In this document: positions 1-12,029 of the stretch, in pieces | Layout of the letters: every line of letters starts with the position of its first letter | How positions within the stretch are numbered: position 1 is the stretch's first letter | Assembly: GCA_029237695.1 (NCBI GenBank) | Contig: CM055274.1 | Coordinates: forward strand, 67,019,484 to 67,083,483 | DNA length: 64,000 bases | Source of the DNA: Conchocele bisecta | Taxonomy: Eukaryota > Mollusca > Bivalvia > Lucinida > Thyasiridae | Direction: 5' to 3' | The notes under the pieces: model-generated | Told to the model about the DNA's origin: nothing | Database searches by the model: none | Seen by the model: the letters and a program-made list of their open reading frames with translations, nothing else | Position numbers and translations under genes: made by a program

Positions 1-116
1 TAATTTGTTCCCTGACTGTATTTTATCACATGCTGACTTATTGACCCCCTTCCATGAACGTAGAAATGACAGTCATGTTGGCGTGTATTGGCCACCATAG
101 ACAAATATAATTAACT

Positions 117-199
117 GACGTCACTAAAATCGCACTGCGCAAGTACACCGGACATCCAGATTTTCGGGGAATACCCAATGTGAGTTCACAAATGGCGGC
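117..199. promoter_or_regulatory. CRE plus YY1-like motif pair in left arm
   Basis: A perfect palindromic CRE (TGACGTCA, 117-124) lies about 65 bp from AAATGGCGGCC (190-199), which resembles the YY1 core. The same pair is mirrored in the right arm at 20700-20786. Such spacing occurs in metazoan promoters, but no gene was found downstream, so the regulatory role is inference. Confidence 0.25.
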
Positions 200-372
200 C
201 GTTTACATTGATGCACTTTGTTTTATTGCATGATATTTCGTAGATATACGGCGAAATGGCAAGTTATTATGCATATAAAGTTGTATGTCTGAATATGCGA
301 TATTTATAGATTGGTTACGTTATTGTTTCCTTAGCTGCGCGAAATCACCGGACAGCACCGTAAGCCTACAAT

Positions 373-395
373 CAACAACAACAACAACAACAACA
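373..395 (+). repeat. (CAA)n microsatellite, left arm
   Basis: About seven CAA triplets; the mirror copy at 20508-20529 in the right arm has a similar length. It gives rise to a poly-Cys or poly-Asn tract in short open frames that has no coding significance. Confidence 0.9.
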
Positions 396-654
396 GAAAT
401 TGCCAATTGGCACGATGGCTGGTTTTTCGTCTAGTGGGACTCGCATCTTGTTACATAGATGTATGCCAACATTCTCCAGAAAGACGAACATTTGACATTT
501 TCCCTTTATAGCTAGTTCATCAGTGTTTGCGGACATGATACCATTGTATTGCGAGCAGTGCACGTGTAGAAATCGGGCATCAAATCAGGATTATTCTGAT
601 TTCAGGGCTGAATATATAGTTTTCTTATTGTAAATATTCAGTTCTGATTTTGGG

Positions 655-761
655 ATTTTCTCTCCATTTGTACAGGCAATACCCATTGACCCGGCCTTAA
701 ACGACCGTACCTGTTGAACGGCCGTTAAACCCCAACAAACAAACAAACAAACAAACAAACA
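655..761 (-). mobile_element. SINE-like element with (TTTG)n tail, left arm
   Basis: On the minus strand a (TTTG)n run is followed by GTTGGGGTTTAACGGCC and about 80 bp ending near TGCCTGTACAAATGG. Short elements with a TTTG run next to a GTTTAACG block recur in bivalve genomes. I infer a non-autonomous retroelement end; the other end was not located. The mirror copy is 20139-20255. Confidence 0.45.
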
Positions 762-1189
762 CCTGTGCATCAGTGTCTTCGGCATTAAACCATGGATTAA
801 GTTTTGGGTCAAGTCTTATTTATTCTCAACACTAGTTCATGTGCATTTACAGATGGCTTTTGGGTTTGAATTAAACACTACAATTGATAATTTTTGACAT
901 AATATATTATATTCCATACAGGATGTACAGTTTCATGTGCATTCTGTGTGTTCTTTTGGTGCAAAATATCCACCAGAATATACAATGAATTGTGAGCTTA
1001 ATTAATATTCATACTACAACTAATGGCATGTAAAGTAAAGAAGGTACATGTTGTATTTAACGATTTACACCTTCATTTATAAAAAAAAAAAAAAAAAAAA
1101 ATTCCCTACCTACCCTACCTACTGATTTTGAGCCCGTTCCCCTACACAAACATTTTTTTTTATAGGCCTAATTTGATTCCCGACCAATG

Positions 1190-1960
1190 CTCCCCGTACC
1201 CAAGGTCAAATAACTTTGAAATTTCATATTCAGTAGATTTTCTCATTCAGTAGATGCATGCGCGTTTCTCAATTTTCCTATAACTCTTTAGTGTTTGACC
1301 GATTGGCTTCAAACTTCATGTACATGTGTAATATCATCCACATTTTCATTCCCCACCCCAACAATGCCCCCTTGCGCCCACGATCAATGCGCGCTTCTCC
1401 ATTCTCCTATAACTTATTTAGTGTATGACCGATTGGCTTCAAACTTCATGTGAATGTTCTCATCATTCATATTTTCATTCCCCACCCAATCCGTGTTTCC
1501 CTCGTACCCAAGATGAAGGTTAATTAACTTTGACATTTCATATTCAGTAAATTTTCACATTCATTAATTTCGTGCGGGCTTCTCCATTTTCATATAACCT
1601 CTTTAGTGTATGGCCGATTGGTTTCACACTTCAAGGGCATGCTTCTCATCATTCATATGTTCATTCCCCATCCGACCCATGCTCCATTTGTGAAATTTCA
1701 CATTCAGTAGATGCGTGCTCGTTTCTCCATTCTCATATAACTTCTTTACTGTATGAGCGATTGGCTTGAAACATCATGTGCATGATTCCCACCATTCATA
1801 TATTCATTCCCCGTCACACCCATGCTCCCTCCGCGCCCGAGGTCAAGGTCAAATAACTTGGATTTTGCATTCATTAGATTGGTGCGCGTTCACATTCTCA
1901 TATGACTTGTTTACTATATTGAGCGATTGACTTAAACTGTCATGTGTATGTTTATGATCT
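1190..1960 (+). repeat. Degenerate tandem repeat family T1, left arm
   Basis: About five diverged units are marked by GACCGATTGGCTTCAAAC-like blocks near 1297, 1427, 1611, 1756 and 1920, so the spacing is irregular (130-184 bp). Units also share a CATTCATATTTTCATTCCCC-like block and an AAGGTCAAATAACTTTGA block. Such units are typical of bivalve tandem-core elements (pearl/CvA-like), which is a suggestion from general knowledge. The right-arm mirror is about 18950-19720. Confidence 0.75.
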
Positions 1961-2084
1961 TACCACCGCAGCGAGCATGTATATACCAGTTGATTGCCCC
2001 TTTTTAGCCGTTTTGTTTTTAAAAAAATATCCCGGCTATTAGATTGGCGAAAACCGAGCTGGCAGGCGGGCGGACGGGCTTTAA

Positions 2085-3510
2085 AAAAAATCCAATGTTA
2101 AGTTTTCGTGTTTTGTACATTTCTCTGTTACTCTCATATAACTACCATACATGCATAACTTCATAACCAGTGGGTGCCCACCACATCCTACTATCCAACA
2201 TGTGATCTTTTTTTGACATTGACCTATTTGTTCAGCGTAATCGGCACAGCCATTTTCAATGTTAAGTTTTCGTGTTTTGTTCATTTCTCTGTTACTATAC
2301 CACCTAGAACCAACATACTTGCACAACTTCATAACCAACGGGTGCCCACCATATACCACTATATATATCGAACATGTGACTTTTTGACCTTGACCTATTT
2401 TTTCCGCGTAATAGACTTTTCAATGTTAAGTTTCCGTGTCTAGATCCATATCTCTGTTACTGTACCACATATAACCATACTTGCACAACTTCATAACCAA
2501 TGAATGCCAACCACATACCACGTTCCATCATGTGACATTTTGTTTACCGTTACCTTTTTGTTTTCGCGTAAGCATCTTAGCTATTTTCAACGTTAACTTT
2601 CACTTTCAATCGTGGTCATAATAACATTCATAGCCAATTATCTGTTATCCACTTGCCTATGCCTTGAAGAAAACCTGACATTCATGGCTTTGCCTCATCT
2701 CTTGTTATTTGTGAGAAAAAACGGTAACGCTGTTGGAGTTCTAAAATTAATACATTGACGTCATTAAAGGCAAAACGACCAACGCAACGATTGTCAACAT
2801 ACTTTAATACCAACAATAATACTGCTCAGTTAACAATCCTGATTCATTTATATGATACACGGGACATCGGTAACCATGGAAATCATAAATTAATGCAGCT
2901 ACGCAAGGCAAATTAGTGCCACTATTTTCCCATGTATTACCGTAAGGTACACCATCGGCTGTGATAGACTGCGCCGTACACGGAGTGAGATCGTGTGTGC
3001 TATAACTAAAGCAGGTGCTTCTATGGATTTGTTTTCACATAGGCCAGTCTTCCACAAACGGGTGTCCACCACATACAACTATGCAACATGTTGTTACCTT
3101 GATCTACCTATCCCCCCGCCCTCCCGCGTAATCGCCTTAGTCATGTTCACTGTTAAGTCTTCGCGTTTCAAACTGTTTAACACTTATTATACCACCTTGA
3201 ACCAACATAATTGCACAACTTCAGAACCAACGGGTGCCCACCATATACCACTATATATATCGAACATGTGACTTTTTGACCTTGACCTATTTTTTCCGCG
3301 TAATAGACTTAGCCATTTTCAATGTTAAGTTTCCATGTCTAGGTCCATATCTCTGTTACTGTACCACATATAACCACCATACTTGCACAACTTCATAACC
3401 AATGAATGCCAACCACATACCACGTTCCATCATGTGACATTTTGTTTACCGTTACCTTTTTGTTTTCGCGTAATCATCTTAGCTATTTTTCAAACGTTAA
3501 CTTTCACTTT
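2085..3510 (+). repeat. Tandem repeat family T2 with internal duplication, left arm
   Basis: Units of about 165-172 bp are marked by ATAACCAAYGGGTGCCCACC-like blocks near 2162, 2330, 2490, 3055, 3222 and 3394. Each carries CAATGTTAAGTTT, TGACCTTGACCT and a TTCCGCGTAAT block. A block of about 900 bp is duplicated in direct orientation: 2344-3053 matches 3236-3956. The upstream edge has a conserved ATCCCGGCTATTAGATTGG segment near 2028 that recurs at the edge of a separate T2 array near 55850. Confidence 0.8.
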
Positions 3511-3956
3511 CAATCGTGGTCATAATAACATTCATAGCCAATTATCTGTTATCCACTTGCCTATGCCTTGAAGAAAACCTGACATTCATGGCTTTGCCTC
3601 ATCTCTTGTTATTTGTGAGAAAAAACGGTAACGCTGTTGGAGTTCTAAAATTAATACATTGACGTCATTAAAGGCAAAACGACCAACGCAACGATTGTCA
3701 ACATACTTTAATACCAACAATAATACTGCTCAGTTAACAATCCTAATTCATTTATACGATACACGGGACATCGGTAACCATGGAAATCATAAATTAATGC
3801 AGCTACTCAAGGCAAATTAATGCCACTATTTTCCCATGTATTACCGTAAGGTACACCATCGGCTGTGATAGACTGCGCCGTACACGGAGTGAGATCGTGT
3901 GCGCTATAACTAAAGCAGGTGCTTCTATGGATTTGTTTTCACATAGGCCAGTCTTT
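3511..3956 (+). repeat. Second copy of the 0.9 kb duplicated segment, left arm
   Basis: This continues the copy of 2620-3053 and ends at CACATAGGCCAGTCTT, just before the foldback element at 3971. The two copies differ by a few substitutions. It includes GGTAACCATGGAAAT, which resembles an X-box, in both copies (near 2869 and 3774). Confidence 0.85.
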
Positions 3957-3970
3957 CAAATATACTACAG

Positions 3971-4210
3971 GGGGCCGTTTCACTAAACTTCGTGCGACTA
4001 AAATGTTCGTAAGTGCAAAACTATGATACTCTGTAAATTCACATTAGCAATGTTTTCTTGTAAACAAATATTGGATTTACATTTATTGAGCATATGCTGC
4101 GTTTGCAGCATATGCTCAATAAATGTAAATCCATTAATTGAAATTTCCAGACGATCCTAAATTTACACTTACGAACATCTTAGTCGTACGAAGTTTAGTG
4201 AAACAGGCCA
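3971..4210. mobile_element. Foldback MITE, CWG-targeted family, left arm
   Basis: A 240 bp element with long terminal inverted repeats starting GGGGCCGTTTCACTAAAC, and a central hairpin (GCATATGCTGC / GCAGCATATGC). It is flanked by CAG at 3968-3970 and 4211-4213, a 3 bp target duplication. There is no coding capacity. A CWG duplication fits what is known for PIF/Harbinger elements, so I infer a non-autonomous Harbinger-like element. Independent copies are at 39769 and 56737. Confidence 0.85.
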
Positions 4211-4213
4211 CAG

Positions 4214-6253
4214 AACATGTAGACACAGCACTAATGGCCGAATAACTAGCGTTACCATCTAATGGCACGATCACAGAAAGAGACAGTCTGGTTAATAAAA
4301 ATAAATAAATTTAAAGTAAACAACGAGATAGAGACATGGTATATCAGGTACCGACGAGAACATGGTACATGTACTTCACGAGTACCTTTTCTTAGAATAA
4401 CTTCGGACGGCGGAATTTGTCCTTTTGATGTAAGCAACGTGACGTCAAACCGACACACTACGCCAATTCTAACGTCGATTGTGACCCGGAAGTTGTTATA
4501 AGGGAAGTTACTCGTGATTTCCAAGTTCAGTAACCTATTGATGAGACTGGTATGTTGATGTAACTGAGTCAAGTTCGCAATCAGCCATATATATTATCGC
4601 AAAGACAATTATCGGAATATATTCTCTTGGAGTACGTCGTATCAGGTGAAATATAATCCAGTGTTGTATACTCAGCAAAAAAAAGAAACGTCCCTCTTTT
4701 AAAGCTCATGTAACTTAACCCATGTATGTATAATGTGTGCAATGTGCATATATCTGATACACAGGGAACGATGGGCATACGATCATGCACAGTTTATTCC
4801 ATGTTTGCGGTGTAAACGTTACTTAGCAACCAGGATGCTAATTTACACATTTAGCTCGTGCGAGCTATACACATGGAAACTAAATGTATTCAGCTCACGT
4901 TAAACCATTCATGTGATATCGGACTATTGAAAACTTGCATAAAGTTTAAATTTTCACCATTTCCATGGCGTGACGACTGCCCAAAAACCAGAAAAGTCAG
5001 TTTATTGGAACGTTAACGTCTGCGATGGAGGTTAAGACAAACAACACTGACTTCGAACGTTTTTAAAATAATATTCAGTGATATGTCACATAACTCCGGT
5101 ATGCATGTGATGTTTGTGACAATATGTGTACTTTAAATCTGCTGCGACGAACAGAAGACGAGAACCTTACATCACGTTAACTTACGTCAACATCGATTGT
5201 CATGAACTCTGATGGCGTATAGATAGCCGATGCATAAACTTCTGAGACGCTATGCCTAGAAAATTATTGAACGGCGCAAATAAAGCACTCAATAATGGAC
5301 ACAATTCACCCCGCGTTACCCGCTGTTGTGGTCCTTCTCGGCGTCATTTCAAGTAGAGGAACCAACTCTCTAACCAATTAGTCATCGTTTTAAGTGGCAG
5401 ATCGTAAAGTGAGAATGAATAGCCAAGAATTCCCACAACCATAATTTTCGCAACCGCTGTAGCGCTCATAGAGGAATTTGTGTAATGCCACACGTCTACG
5501 TTACGTTACGTCATTTATTCATGAATTACAGTATAATGCACAGAAATTGAGGTCACTCAAGACGAATAATGTAAAACGGTATTTGCAAACGATTATGTGT
5601 CATTTTATAACATTATTACAAGCATGTCAATACGTTCAGGATTTTTCATTTTGACCCCTATCCACCTCGCCGACGTATTGCTCCGAAACTGTCCAGGCTA
5701 GCAACACCTAATGAACTGGTATCGATCCATAATTGAAGGAGCTTCATTTTTATCTGGAATTTATTACTGTAACTCTTTTGGGTATCTGGCAATCTTCATT
5801 TAACTGGGTCAACGTTTTGACAAAACCGGGCTTGTTGCTACTTTAATAAATATGAACTCGTTTATGTGAAATATATATATGCACAATGTACTATTTGACA
5901 CCGGATATAATATTTGGCCTAGTTTACTGACACACGAAAGCACATTATTTTGATTTCTATTCGTCGAAATTTAATCATTGATCGTTGCAAGAAGTGCAAC
6001 GTTATAATTATAAACATAAGTCGCGCATTGTTGTCTGAAGTTCACGTGAAGCGCAGCTCACGTGCTCATGCACGCCTCAAACCACCAATCACATAACATT
6101 ATCGCAATTCGAAAACGCGCTTAGGGGCGGGACTACATTCAAACAAACATGCGAAGATACGGGCCAAACAATAACATAGTGATATACATTGAAGTATGCT
6201 GTCAAATGTAGTTACCAAACGATTGGCGCATATGAATTGCGATACGGTTGCAC
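4214..6253. other. Left arm, no gene seen
   Basis: AT-rich DNA without a recognisable gene. At 4669-4700 there is an ACTCAGCAAAAAAAAGAAAC block resembling a mariner-type terminal repeat that I recall as common in marine invertebrates, but no partner terminus was found in the arm. The right-arm mirror is about 14860-16904. Confidence 0.6.
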
Positions 6254-6283
6254 TATACATGAATCACTATTGATTCATGTATA
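6254..6283. repeat. Short perfect hairpin, left arm
   Basis: A 13 bp stem (TATACATGAATCA) with a 4-base loop. The mirror is at about 14829-14858. Its role is unknown. Confidence 0.8.
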
Positions 6284-6311
6284 CTGATTTAAATCTATAA
6301 TAGCCGCCTCA

Positions 6312-6471
6312 TTGACGGGATAAATAGAGAATAGTAGGTTAGTGCCATGAATGGATCAAATATCTGGAGAGGCTTAGGGCGAGGCTTAGGAGACTGGATC
6401 GTGTTTCCGTGCCGAGCCAGATAAGTTCACCCATTCATGGCACTAACCTACTGTTCTATTTATCCCGTCAA
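6312..6471. mobile_element. Hairpin MITE family A, left arm
   Basis: A 160 bp element with terminal inverted repeats of about 42 bp beginning TTGACGGGATAAATAGAGAA and a GC-richer centre containing TTTCCGTGCCGAGCC. It is non-coding. The mirror is 14638-14797, and a diverged copy lies in 22358-22668. It shares an ATAAATAGAATA(N)yAGGyTA core with family B. Confidence 0.85.
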
Positions 6472-6720
6472 AACTATAAAACAGCATTTAAGCGGCTTAA
6501 TTTAGTTAATTTAGCAGTCAAACGCGTGATAACTTAGAACCGAATTGCATCAAACACTCCTTTGCGCTCAGAACTTATTTCGATAAATAATGATTGTAAA
6601 ATACCTTAATCAACAGTCATGACAATAAATGTATCAATAATTGTTTTAGCATTTAGGTACTTTACTTATCGAAATTTTTACAAAATAATATTATAACATT
6701 CGAACGATTTGTACTGTATC

Positions 6721-6772
6721 GTCAGATACAGTTAAGTCAGATACAGTTAAGTGTCAGATACAGTTAAGTCAG
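6721..6772 (+). repeat. Short tandem repeat GTCAGATACAGTTAA x3, left arm
   Basis: Three copies of a 15-17 bp unit; the mirror is at about 14337-14390. Confidence 0.85.
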
Positions 6773-7957
6773 CGTCCTATGTATGTTACTACTTTTAGGT
6801 ATCGCCATTTTATTTATCATTTTAGAAGCATTAACTATGGCCTGATGGCTATCGTCGCCATTTTTACGGACAGGTTTATTCGCCGGAATTATGTGTTAAA
6901 AATATTTTATAAACGGTTATAATTCAAATTTCATAACACCTATTTTGATGGTAATTGTATCAAAATAAATGTATGTCGCTATGCTCCAATTTGGTAATAT
7001 AATATGTATGTCTACGACGGATATAATTAATGCACCACGCACCAGATCAATAATGTTATAAAGGCTGCCAATTGAGGCATCATCAGTGTGGGGCAGGCAC
7101 ACTTTCATACGTTTTGTTTCTGGCGATACAGTTTCAGTTCTAGCATTTGTAGCATTCATGAATCATGGAAACAGTTTAATCCTATTTCGAATGGTGACGA
7201 TTACGATCTGTCCAGAATAATAATCTAAACGACAAACAACAATTGTATACATTTATTTCCAAGTTGCGAACAGTAACTCTTGCAATCTACCCCGTACCGT
7301 CCGTAGCCAGTGTTACTATTCCACTCATAGGCTTCCTCTGCAGAATAGCGAATCAGATCAGATCAGATTTATCTGAAAAAAATATTAGTACTAATTAATA
7401 CTAAGTAATAATTATGAAACACATTTTACCATTGTAGAAGGTTTCGAAAATTAAATTATGCATTTCTAGAAAATGTACCTCATCTTAACTTTTACATATC
7501 CTGCATCAGGGAGTCAACGCTTATATGAAAATAGGCACTGCCTATGAACGGGAAATATATGTGATACATGTTCATTATATTACTTACATGTAAGTGATTG
7601 TATGTTTCAAACATGCTGCACTGTACTCTCGGGTTGATTGGCTGCATTTTGGTTCTTTCAACAAACACATCACAGGCTCCGGGGCTCCAGATAAGAAATT
7701 GTAATTCGTTATTAGGTTTCCAACAATGGCGGATCCCTAAGCTCGCGTGAACTGTGCATCAGGGGTACGTACATTTTCTGTATGTGCCACCTTATAGATC
7801 ATGTAGATAGCATGTATTTATTATTATTGTTGTATCATAGAAAAAAACAATAGTGTGAAACCTCACTAAACTGGCACGACAGCCACACACAATGCGAAAT
7901 ACGAAACTTAAATACACATTAAATTATATTAGGAACTTTGGATATTGAGAAAGTTTA
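6773..7957. other. Left arm, no gene seen
   Basis: No gene was recognised. An 80-residue open frame (6917-7159, minus) is mirrored exactly at 13950-14192 and matches nothing I know. The palindrome-forming motif AGTTGCGAACAGTAACTCTT is at 7262, and GGATCCGCCATTGTTGG-type sequence lies near 7722. The right-arm mirror is about 13150-14336. Confidence 0.6.
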
Positions 7958-8150
7958 GAAACACAGGTACCGGGAACAAAACCACAGCAGTACCGATCTT
8001 CTAGTACAATATTAAAGTTTGTCATACCGCAGATAACATTCTCCATATGATATGATATGACACCATATTGACTGTGTAGAATCACAATAAGTTATAATAT
8101 AAGAAAATAGATCACCGGACATCATTTTCCTGGTACCTGTGTTTAAATAT
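7958..8150. mobile_element. Candidate MITE with ACACAGGTACC termini, left arm
   Basis: Inverted termini AAACACAGGTACCGGGA and its near reverse complement enclose about 160 bp of AT-rich DNA. No clear target duplication was seen. The mirror is about 12957-13147. Confidence 0.5.
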
Positions 8151-8304
8151 TAATAATTTTGTAATTATGAGTTTCAAATTTCGTCCAACCAGAAGCTGTT
8201 GAAGATCTATTATACCATTGTATACTACACTAATTTAGATTTCCGCATTGAGAGTGCATAGAAAACAACTAGAACATCATGTCTATAGACACAGGTGATG
8301 CCCA

Positions 8305-8328
8305 CCCCCCCCCCCCCCCCCCCCCCCC
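8305..8328 (+). repeat. Poly-C tract, left arm
   Basis: Twenty-four consecutive C, interrupted on each side by a single A. The mirror position (12793-12802) has ten. This is a length-variable homopolymer that is also prone to sequencing error. Confidence 0.9.
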
Positions 8329-9019
8329 ACCCATTTGTAGCTATTCGCCAAAACAGAATAAGTCGGTAAAGCTGTAAACGTAGGTCAAGGTCAAATGAAG
8401 GTCACATGCGATATGTTGGTTTTTTATATAAAACAGTTGATGATCATATCCAAGTTTGGTGGCTGTATGTGTTACAGTGGTTTAGAACCGGACTTAAACA
8501 AGGTGAACATTGTGGAAGTTCGGTGGCTGAGAAACGGCCTTAAACAACAAGATGAACATGAAGTGTGACGGACGCATGCACGCACGCACAGACAGGTGCA
8601 ACACATAATGCCTCCTGACTTAAATTACCTTAGGTAAGTTGTTAAACACAAATAAGTAAATGTTGCATGATTTTATGATCTCACATGGATCGCCATTTAT
8701 TATGTTATAATCATGCACGACCACCTCTAAATCTACTTCAAAGTACTATGCTCAGTACTTTGAGTACATGTATCAATCATAATACACGAGTGCAATACAT
8801 CTGTAAATGAGACCATTACAAAAAACAAGCCGGTTGATTTTGTGCTTATGCAATATATACAATCTAACAATAGTGTTGATTTAATATGATATTTATTAAA
8901 CTCGTTGACTGAGTTCATAAGAAACTAGGTATAGCCTCGTTTCAAATGCTACTGCCTGTTGGCGATTGTAAGCAAACAGTTCACGTTATTGTTGTATACT
9001 TGAATTACAACTGAACACA
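8329..9019. other. Left arm, no gene seen
   Basis: Contains an AGGTCAAGGTCA direct half-site at 8382-8393 within a tandem-unit remnant, then AT-rich DNA. A 61-residue open frame (8733-8918, minus) is mirrored exactly at 12196-12381 and is not recognised. Confidence 0.6.
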
Positions 9020-9075
9020 TCTAAATCAGACGCCCGCATCTGCGCAGTCTGATCAGGGCCTACACTTGTCTACAA
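9020..9075. repeat. Dispersed GATCAGACTGCGCAGATGCG-type repeat, left arm
   Basis: An imperfect palindrome around GCGCAGTCTGATCAGGGCC. Related pieces occur near 12060, 27305, 28390, 33614, 40200, 57610, 59043 and 59180, often preceded by GAATGGCGAACAGTGTAG. Short repeats of this type are widespread in bivalves, to my knowledge. The transposition class is not clear. Confidence 0.6.
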
Positions 9076-9689
9076 ACAGTCAATCTAACACCGTTTCTGT
9101 CCAAAACTGATAAGAGGGTCGATGAGTATGTTGACTGTATGACTATGAGACAAGCCATGCGGTATTGTACATATGAAGATATGGATCTCCCAGGGTGTCT
9201 GGATGATGGAGGTTCCCTGTATTACACAGGACACAACGTTTTGTGACTGTGAACATAGTAGAATCGGCAATCACCAAGCAAACATAATGAGTTTCCAAAT
9301 GTAAAATGAGTCTGTCCCGTTATGCAATGATTGATTCCGGAAAATTCAATTACGGCGCTTGTCGAATAAGGAATTCAATATTATCAAGAGAGAATTGGAA
9401 GATTTTTCAAGTTGGAAATTGTTGACAACCATTTATATAAAAATCCGAATTAATCTTTTTTTATTATGAAATGTGTGACAAATTTAAATTAAGGAATACA
9501 ACCATGGACTGGGGTATACAACACATTTGGTATGATTAAAGTGTCTGAAATCCGACGCGACGGACTCCTCGCAAACTTTAAACAGACCAAATGTATTATG
9601 AACCACAATAAAAGCAATGGTTTGTATCACGCTCGCTTGCGGTTGGCGTGATATAGTCGCCACTTTTGGCGTGCGTCAGTGCGTTCGAC

Positions 9690-10110
9690 ATTAGGGTTAA
9701 GTTTGTTTTTACCCAATATCTCCACAACCCTAAGACCGATGTACTTGAAACTTCACATACCTACATGTATCATCATCCATATTTTCATTCTATAGCCCAG
9801 CCATGCGGACCCCATGCCCCTGGTCAATGTCAAATTACTTTGAAATTTGCGTCAACGTGTGTGTATAATCTGCGTTAACCTTGTTAAGTACCATATACTT
9901 GTATCTCCACAACCCTGTGTCTGATTGACTTGAAACTTCACATACCTCTTTATTACCATCCATATTTTCAATATATAGACAAGCCATACGATACACATAC
10001 TCAATGTCAAGCTCAACTTACTTTGAAAGTTGCGTTAAAGTTTTTCAAAAATATGCGTTAAAGGTTTTAAGTACCCAATATCTCCACAATCCGATTGCTC
10101 TAACCAGCCA
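9690..10110 (+). repeat. Degenerate T1-like tandem units in the spacer
   Basis: Two and a half units of about 175 bp are marked by ATCTCCACAACCCT, TTGAAACTTCACATACCT and CAATGTCAAATTACTTTGA-like blocks. They are related in layout to T1 but diverged in sequence. The array is preceded by a CGCTCGCTTGCGGTTGGCG segment near 9628. Confidence 0.7.
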
Positions 10111-10612
10111 GGTACATACATACTGGGACCATGAACTGTCTCTGAGGGCGTGATATGCTGGCCACGACCACCTAGTACTACTTATATTTGCATTTTCTTA
10201 TGGTTTCAAAAATGTAAATAACCAAATACGGCGTTAAAGTTATGAATCTTCTTGTTTTACGTCATTTTGTCGCAATTCATAGTAGAACAGCGATGTTGTC
10301 GGTCAATATCGGGACGTTATTGACAACGACGATGGGCGTCATGTATTTTAATGACGCCAAACAAACTTTAACGAATCAACAACGTCGCGCGACGTCAAGT
10401 ATGGCAAATATAATGTACTGGGATATAAACTGAATACGTTGAATGGGCATTTCCTGTATGAATGCATGGACAGTGTAAATAATTTCCTTTAAAGACAAGT
10501 ACACGACGTTTTAAGTATACCACCCTCAGACTTTTCGCAAATGTGAAATATCGACTGTTTTTTATCATTAGAAACAACTGATATGACAGTTTTGTATGTT
10601 TTCTGATGTGTT

Positions 10613-10696
10613 CATAACTATACAATGGAATAATGTGCAATTAAATAATATCTGCTAATTCAGATGAAGAATTGTGCACGTTTTGTTACCCCACCA
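10613..10696 (+). repeat. 83 bp direct repeat, copy 1
   Basis: Matches 11436-11521 with about five mismatches (CATAACTATACAAT through ACCAACTGAATT). The pair brackets about 740 bp of unrelated DNA. It is far shorter than typical LTRs and has no primer-binding site that I can see. Confidence 0.85.
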
Positions 10697-11130
10697 ACTG
10701 AATTTCAATGGCAAAACACCTACCTTAATAACTCTATAACATAAAAGTATGGTACTTTTGTATTTTCTTCGCGTCAATGGTACCTAGTAGTGTTCATTGG
10801 ACATGTTAATTGCATATATGCCGATTATCTGATGTCTGCAGTCTATGATACAATGTTAAAAACAAAGTATTTTTGACCATTCCCCACCCACACATTTTAC
10901 AATGGGAATTTTACATGTAATGAATTTCATTTATGTTATGCACTGTCACTTAGTTATAAATTGTTAAATGCATATGCAACTACTTAGGCACTACTGATAG
11001 CTATCCGTGCACACTTCAGATACAGTGTGTCCGAGTGTTCGTCCGTCTGTCCGTCCGATTCGCATTTGCTTAGTGATGTTAACAACTACACTATATGTCT
11101 CATTATGAAAATCTCTCTCGGTGTATATTA

Positions 11131-11290
11131 CAGTGAAAACTGTTTTATCCGACACCTGAGAATTCCGACACACTGGGGAATCGGACACAATTAAATGGTC
11201 CCGGCAAATGCCCATTCGGCCCTGTGTTAATTTGTTAATGTATTCGGACACCTGGTTATTGTGTAATCGGACATGGTTTCCTGATCCCGC
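11131..11290. mobile_element. Mariner-like non-autonomous element piece (CAGTG terminus)
   Basis: TA followed by CAGTGAAAACTG, then repeated TCGGACACCTG-like blocks. It resembles the elements at 31669 and 53773, which start CAGTGGAACC. The far terminus is decayed. Class by resemblance only. Confidence 0.45.
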
Positions 11291-11435
11291 CAACACCTTT
11301 ACTATATACCTTTACACATACCGTTACGAGCCAGCAGAGAACACACACTGGACAATGCGAGGCGGAGCCTACTTGATCTGTGCAAGTCGACCTGGCTTCT
11401 GATTGGTAACGGTAGACTACACGCGGATAAACTAT

Positions 11436-11521
11436 ACATAACTATACAATAGAATAATGTGCAATTAAATAATATCTGATAATTCAGATGAAGAATTTTG
11501 CACGTTTTGTTACCGAACCAA
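11436..11521 (+). repeat. 83 bp direct repeat, copy 2
   Basis: Second copy, ending about 40 bp before the inner edge of the right palindrome arm at 11562. Confidence 0.85.
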
Positions 11522-12029
11522 CTGAATTATTGGCGACTTTACGTTCATCAATACAAATGGAACTTTAATCATACCAAATGTGTTGTATACCCCAGTCCAT
11601 GGTTGTATTCCTTAATTTAAATTTGTCACACATTTCAGAATAAAAAAAGATTAATTCGGATTTTTATATAAATGGTTGTCAACAATTTCCAACTTGAAAA
11701 ATCTTCCAATTCTCTCGATTGCATTCACGATAATATTGAATTCCTTATTCGACAAGCGCCGTAATTGAATTTTCCGGAATCAATCATTGCATAACGGGAC
11801 AGACTCATTTTACATTTGGAAACTCATTATGTTTGCTTGGTGATTGCCGATTCTACTATGTTCACAGTCACAAAACGTTGTGTCCTGTGTAATACAGGGA
11901 ACCTCCATCATCCAGACACCCTGGGAGATCCATATCTTCATATGTACAATACCGCATGGCTTGTCTCATAGTCATACAGTCAACATACTCATCGACCCTC
12001 TTATCAGTTTTGGACAGAAACGGTGTTAG

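Larger units (their letters stand above)
1..9542 (+). repeat. Left arm of giant inverted repeat
   Basis: Base 1 pairs with base 20901, and the match runs inward to 9542, which pairs with 11562. Mirror coordinates sum to 20902 at the outer end and about 21104-21115 near the centre, so the arms are collinear apart from indels. The true outer end may lie before this window. By eye the arms differ by scattered single-base changes and short indels, plus one deletion of about 238 bp in the right arm. Short open frames inside the arm recur as exact mirror images, with no sign of selection on protein. It may be a real palindrome or a head-to-head join of two allelic haplotypes. Confidence 0.95.
9543..11561. 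other. Spacer (loop) between the palindrome arms
   Basis: This 2.0 kb is single-copy with respect to the arms. It holds degenerate tandem units (9690-10110), an 83 bp direct repeat pair (10613 and 11436) and a mariner-like element piece (11131-11290). No gene was recognised. The stretch 10130-10610 is AT-rich with several TGACG/CGTCA motifs and nothing else I can name. Confidence 0.85.

Noticed and set aside
4669..4700. A complete mariner element at the AGCAAAAAAAAGAAACGTCC block
   Set aside because: Only one terminus is present in the arm; the other occurrence is simply its mirror in the right arm.
10613..11521. LTR retrotransposon with short LTRs
   Set aside because: The repeats are only about 83 bp, lack TG...CA ends and have no primer-binding site or coding sequence between them.
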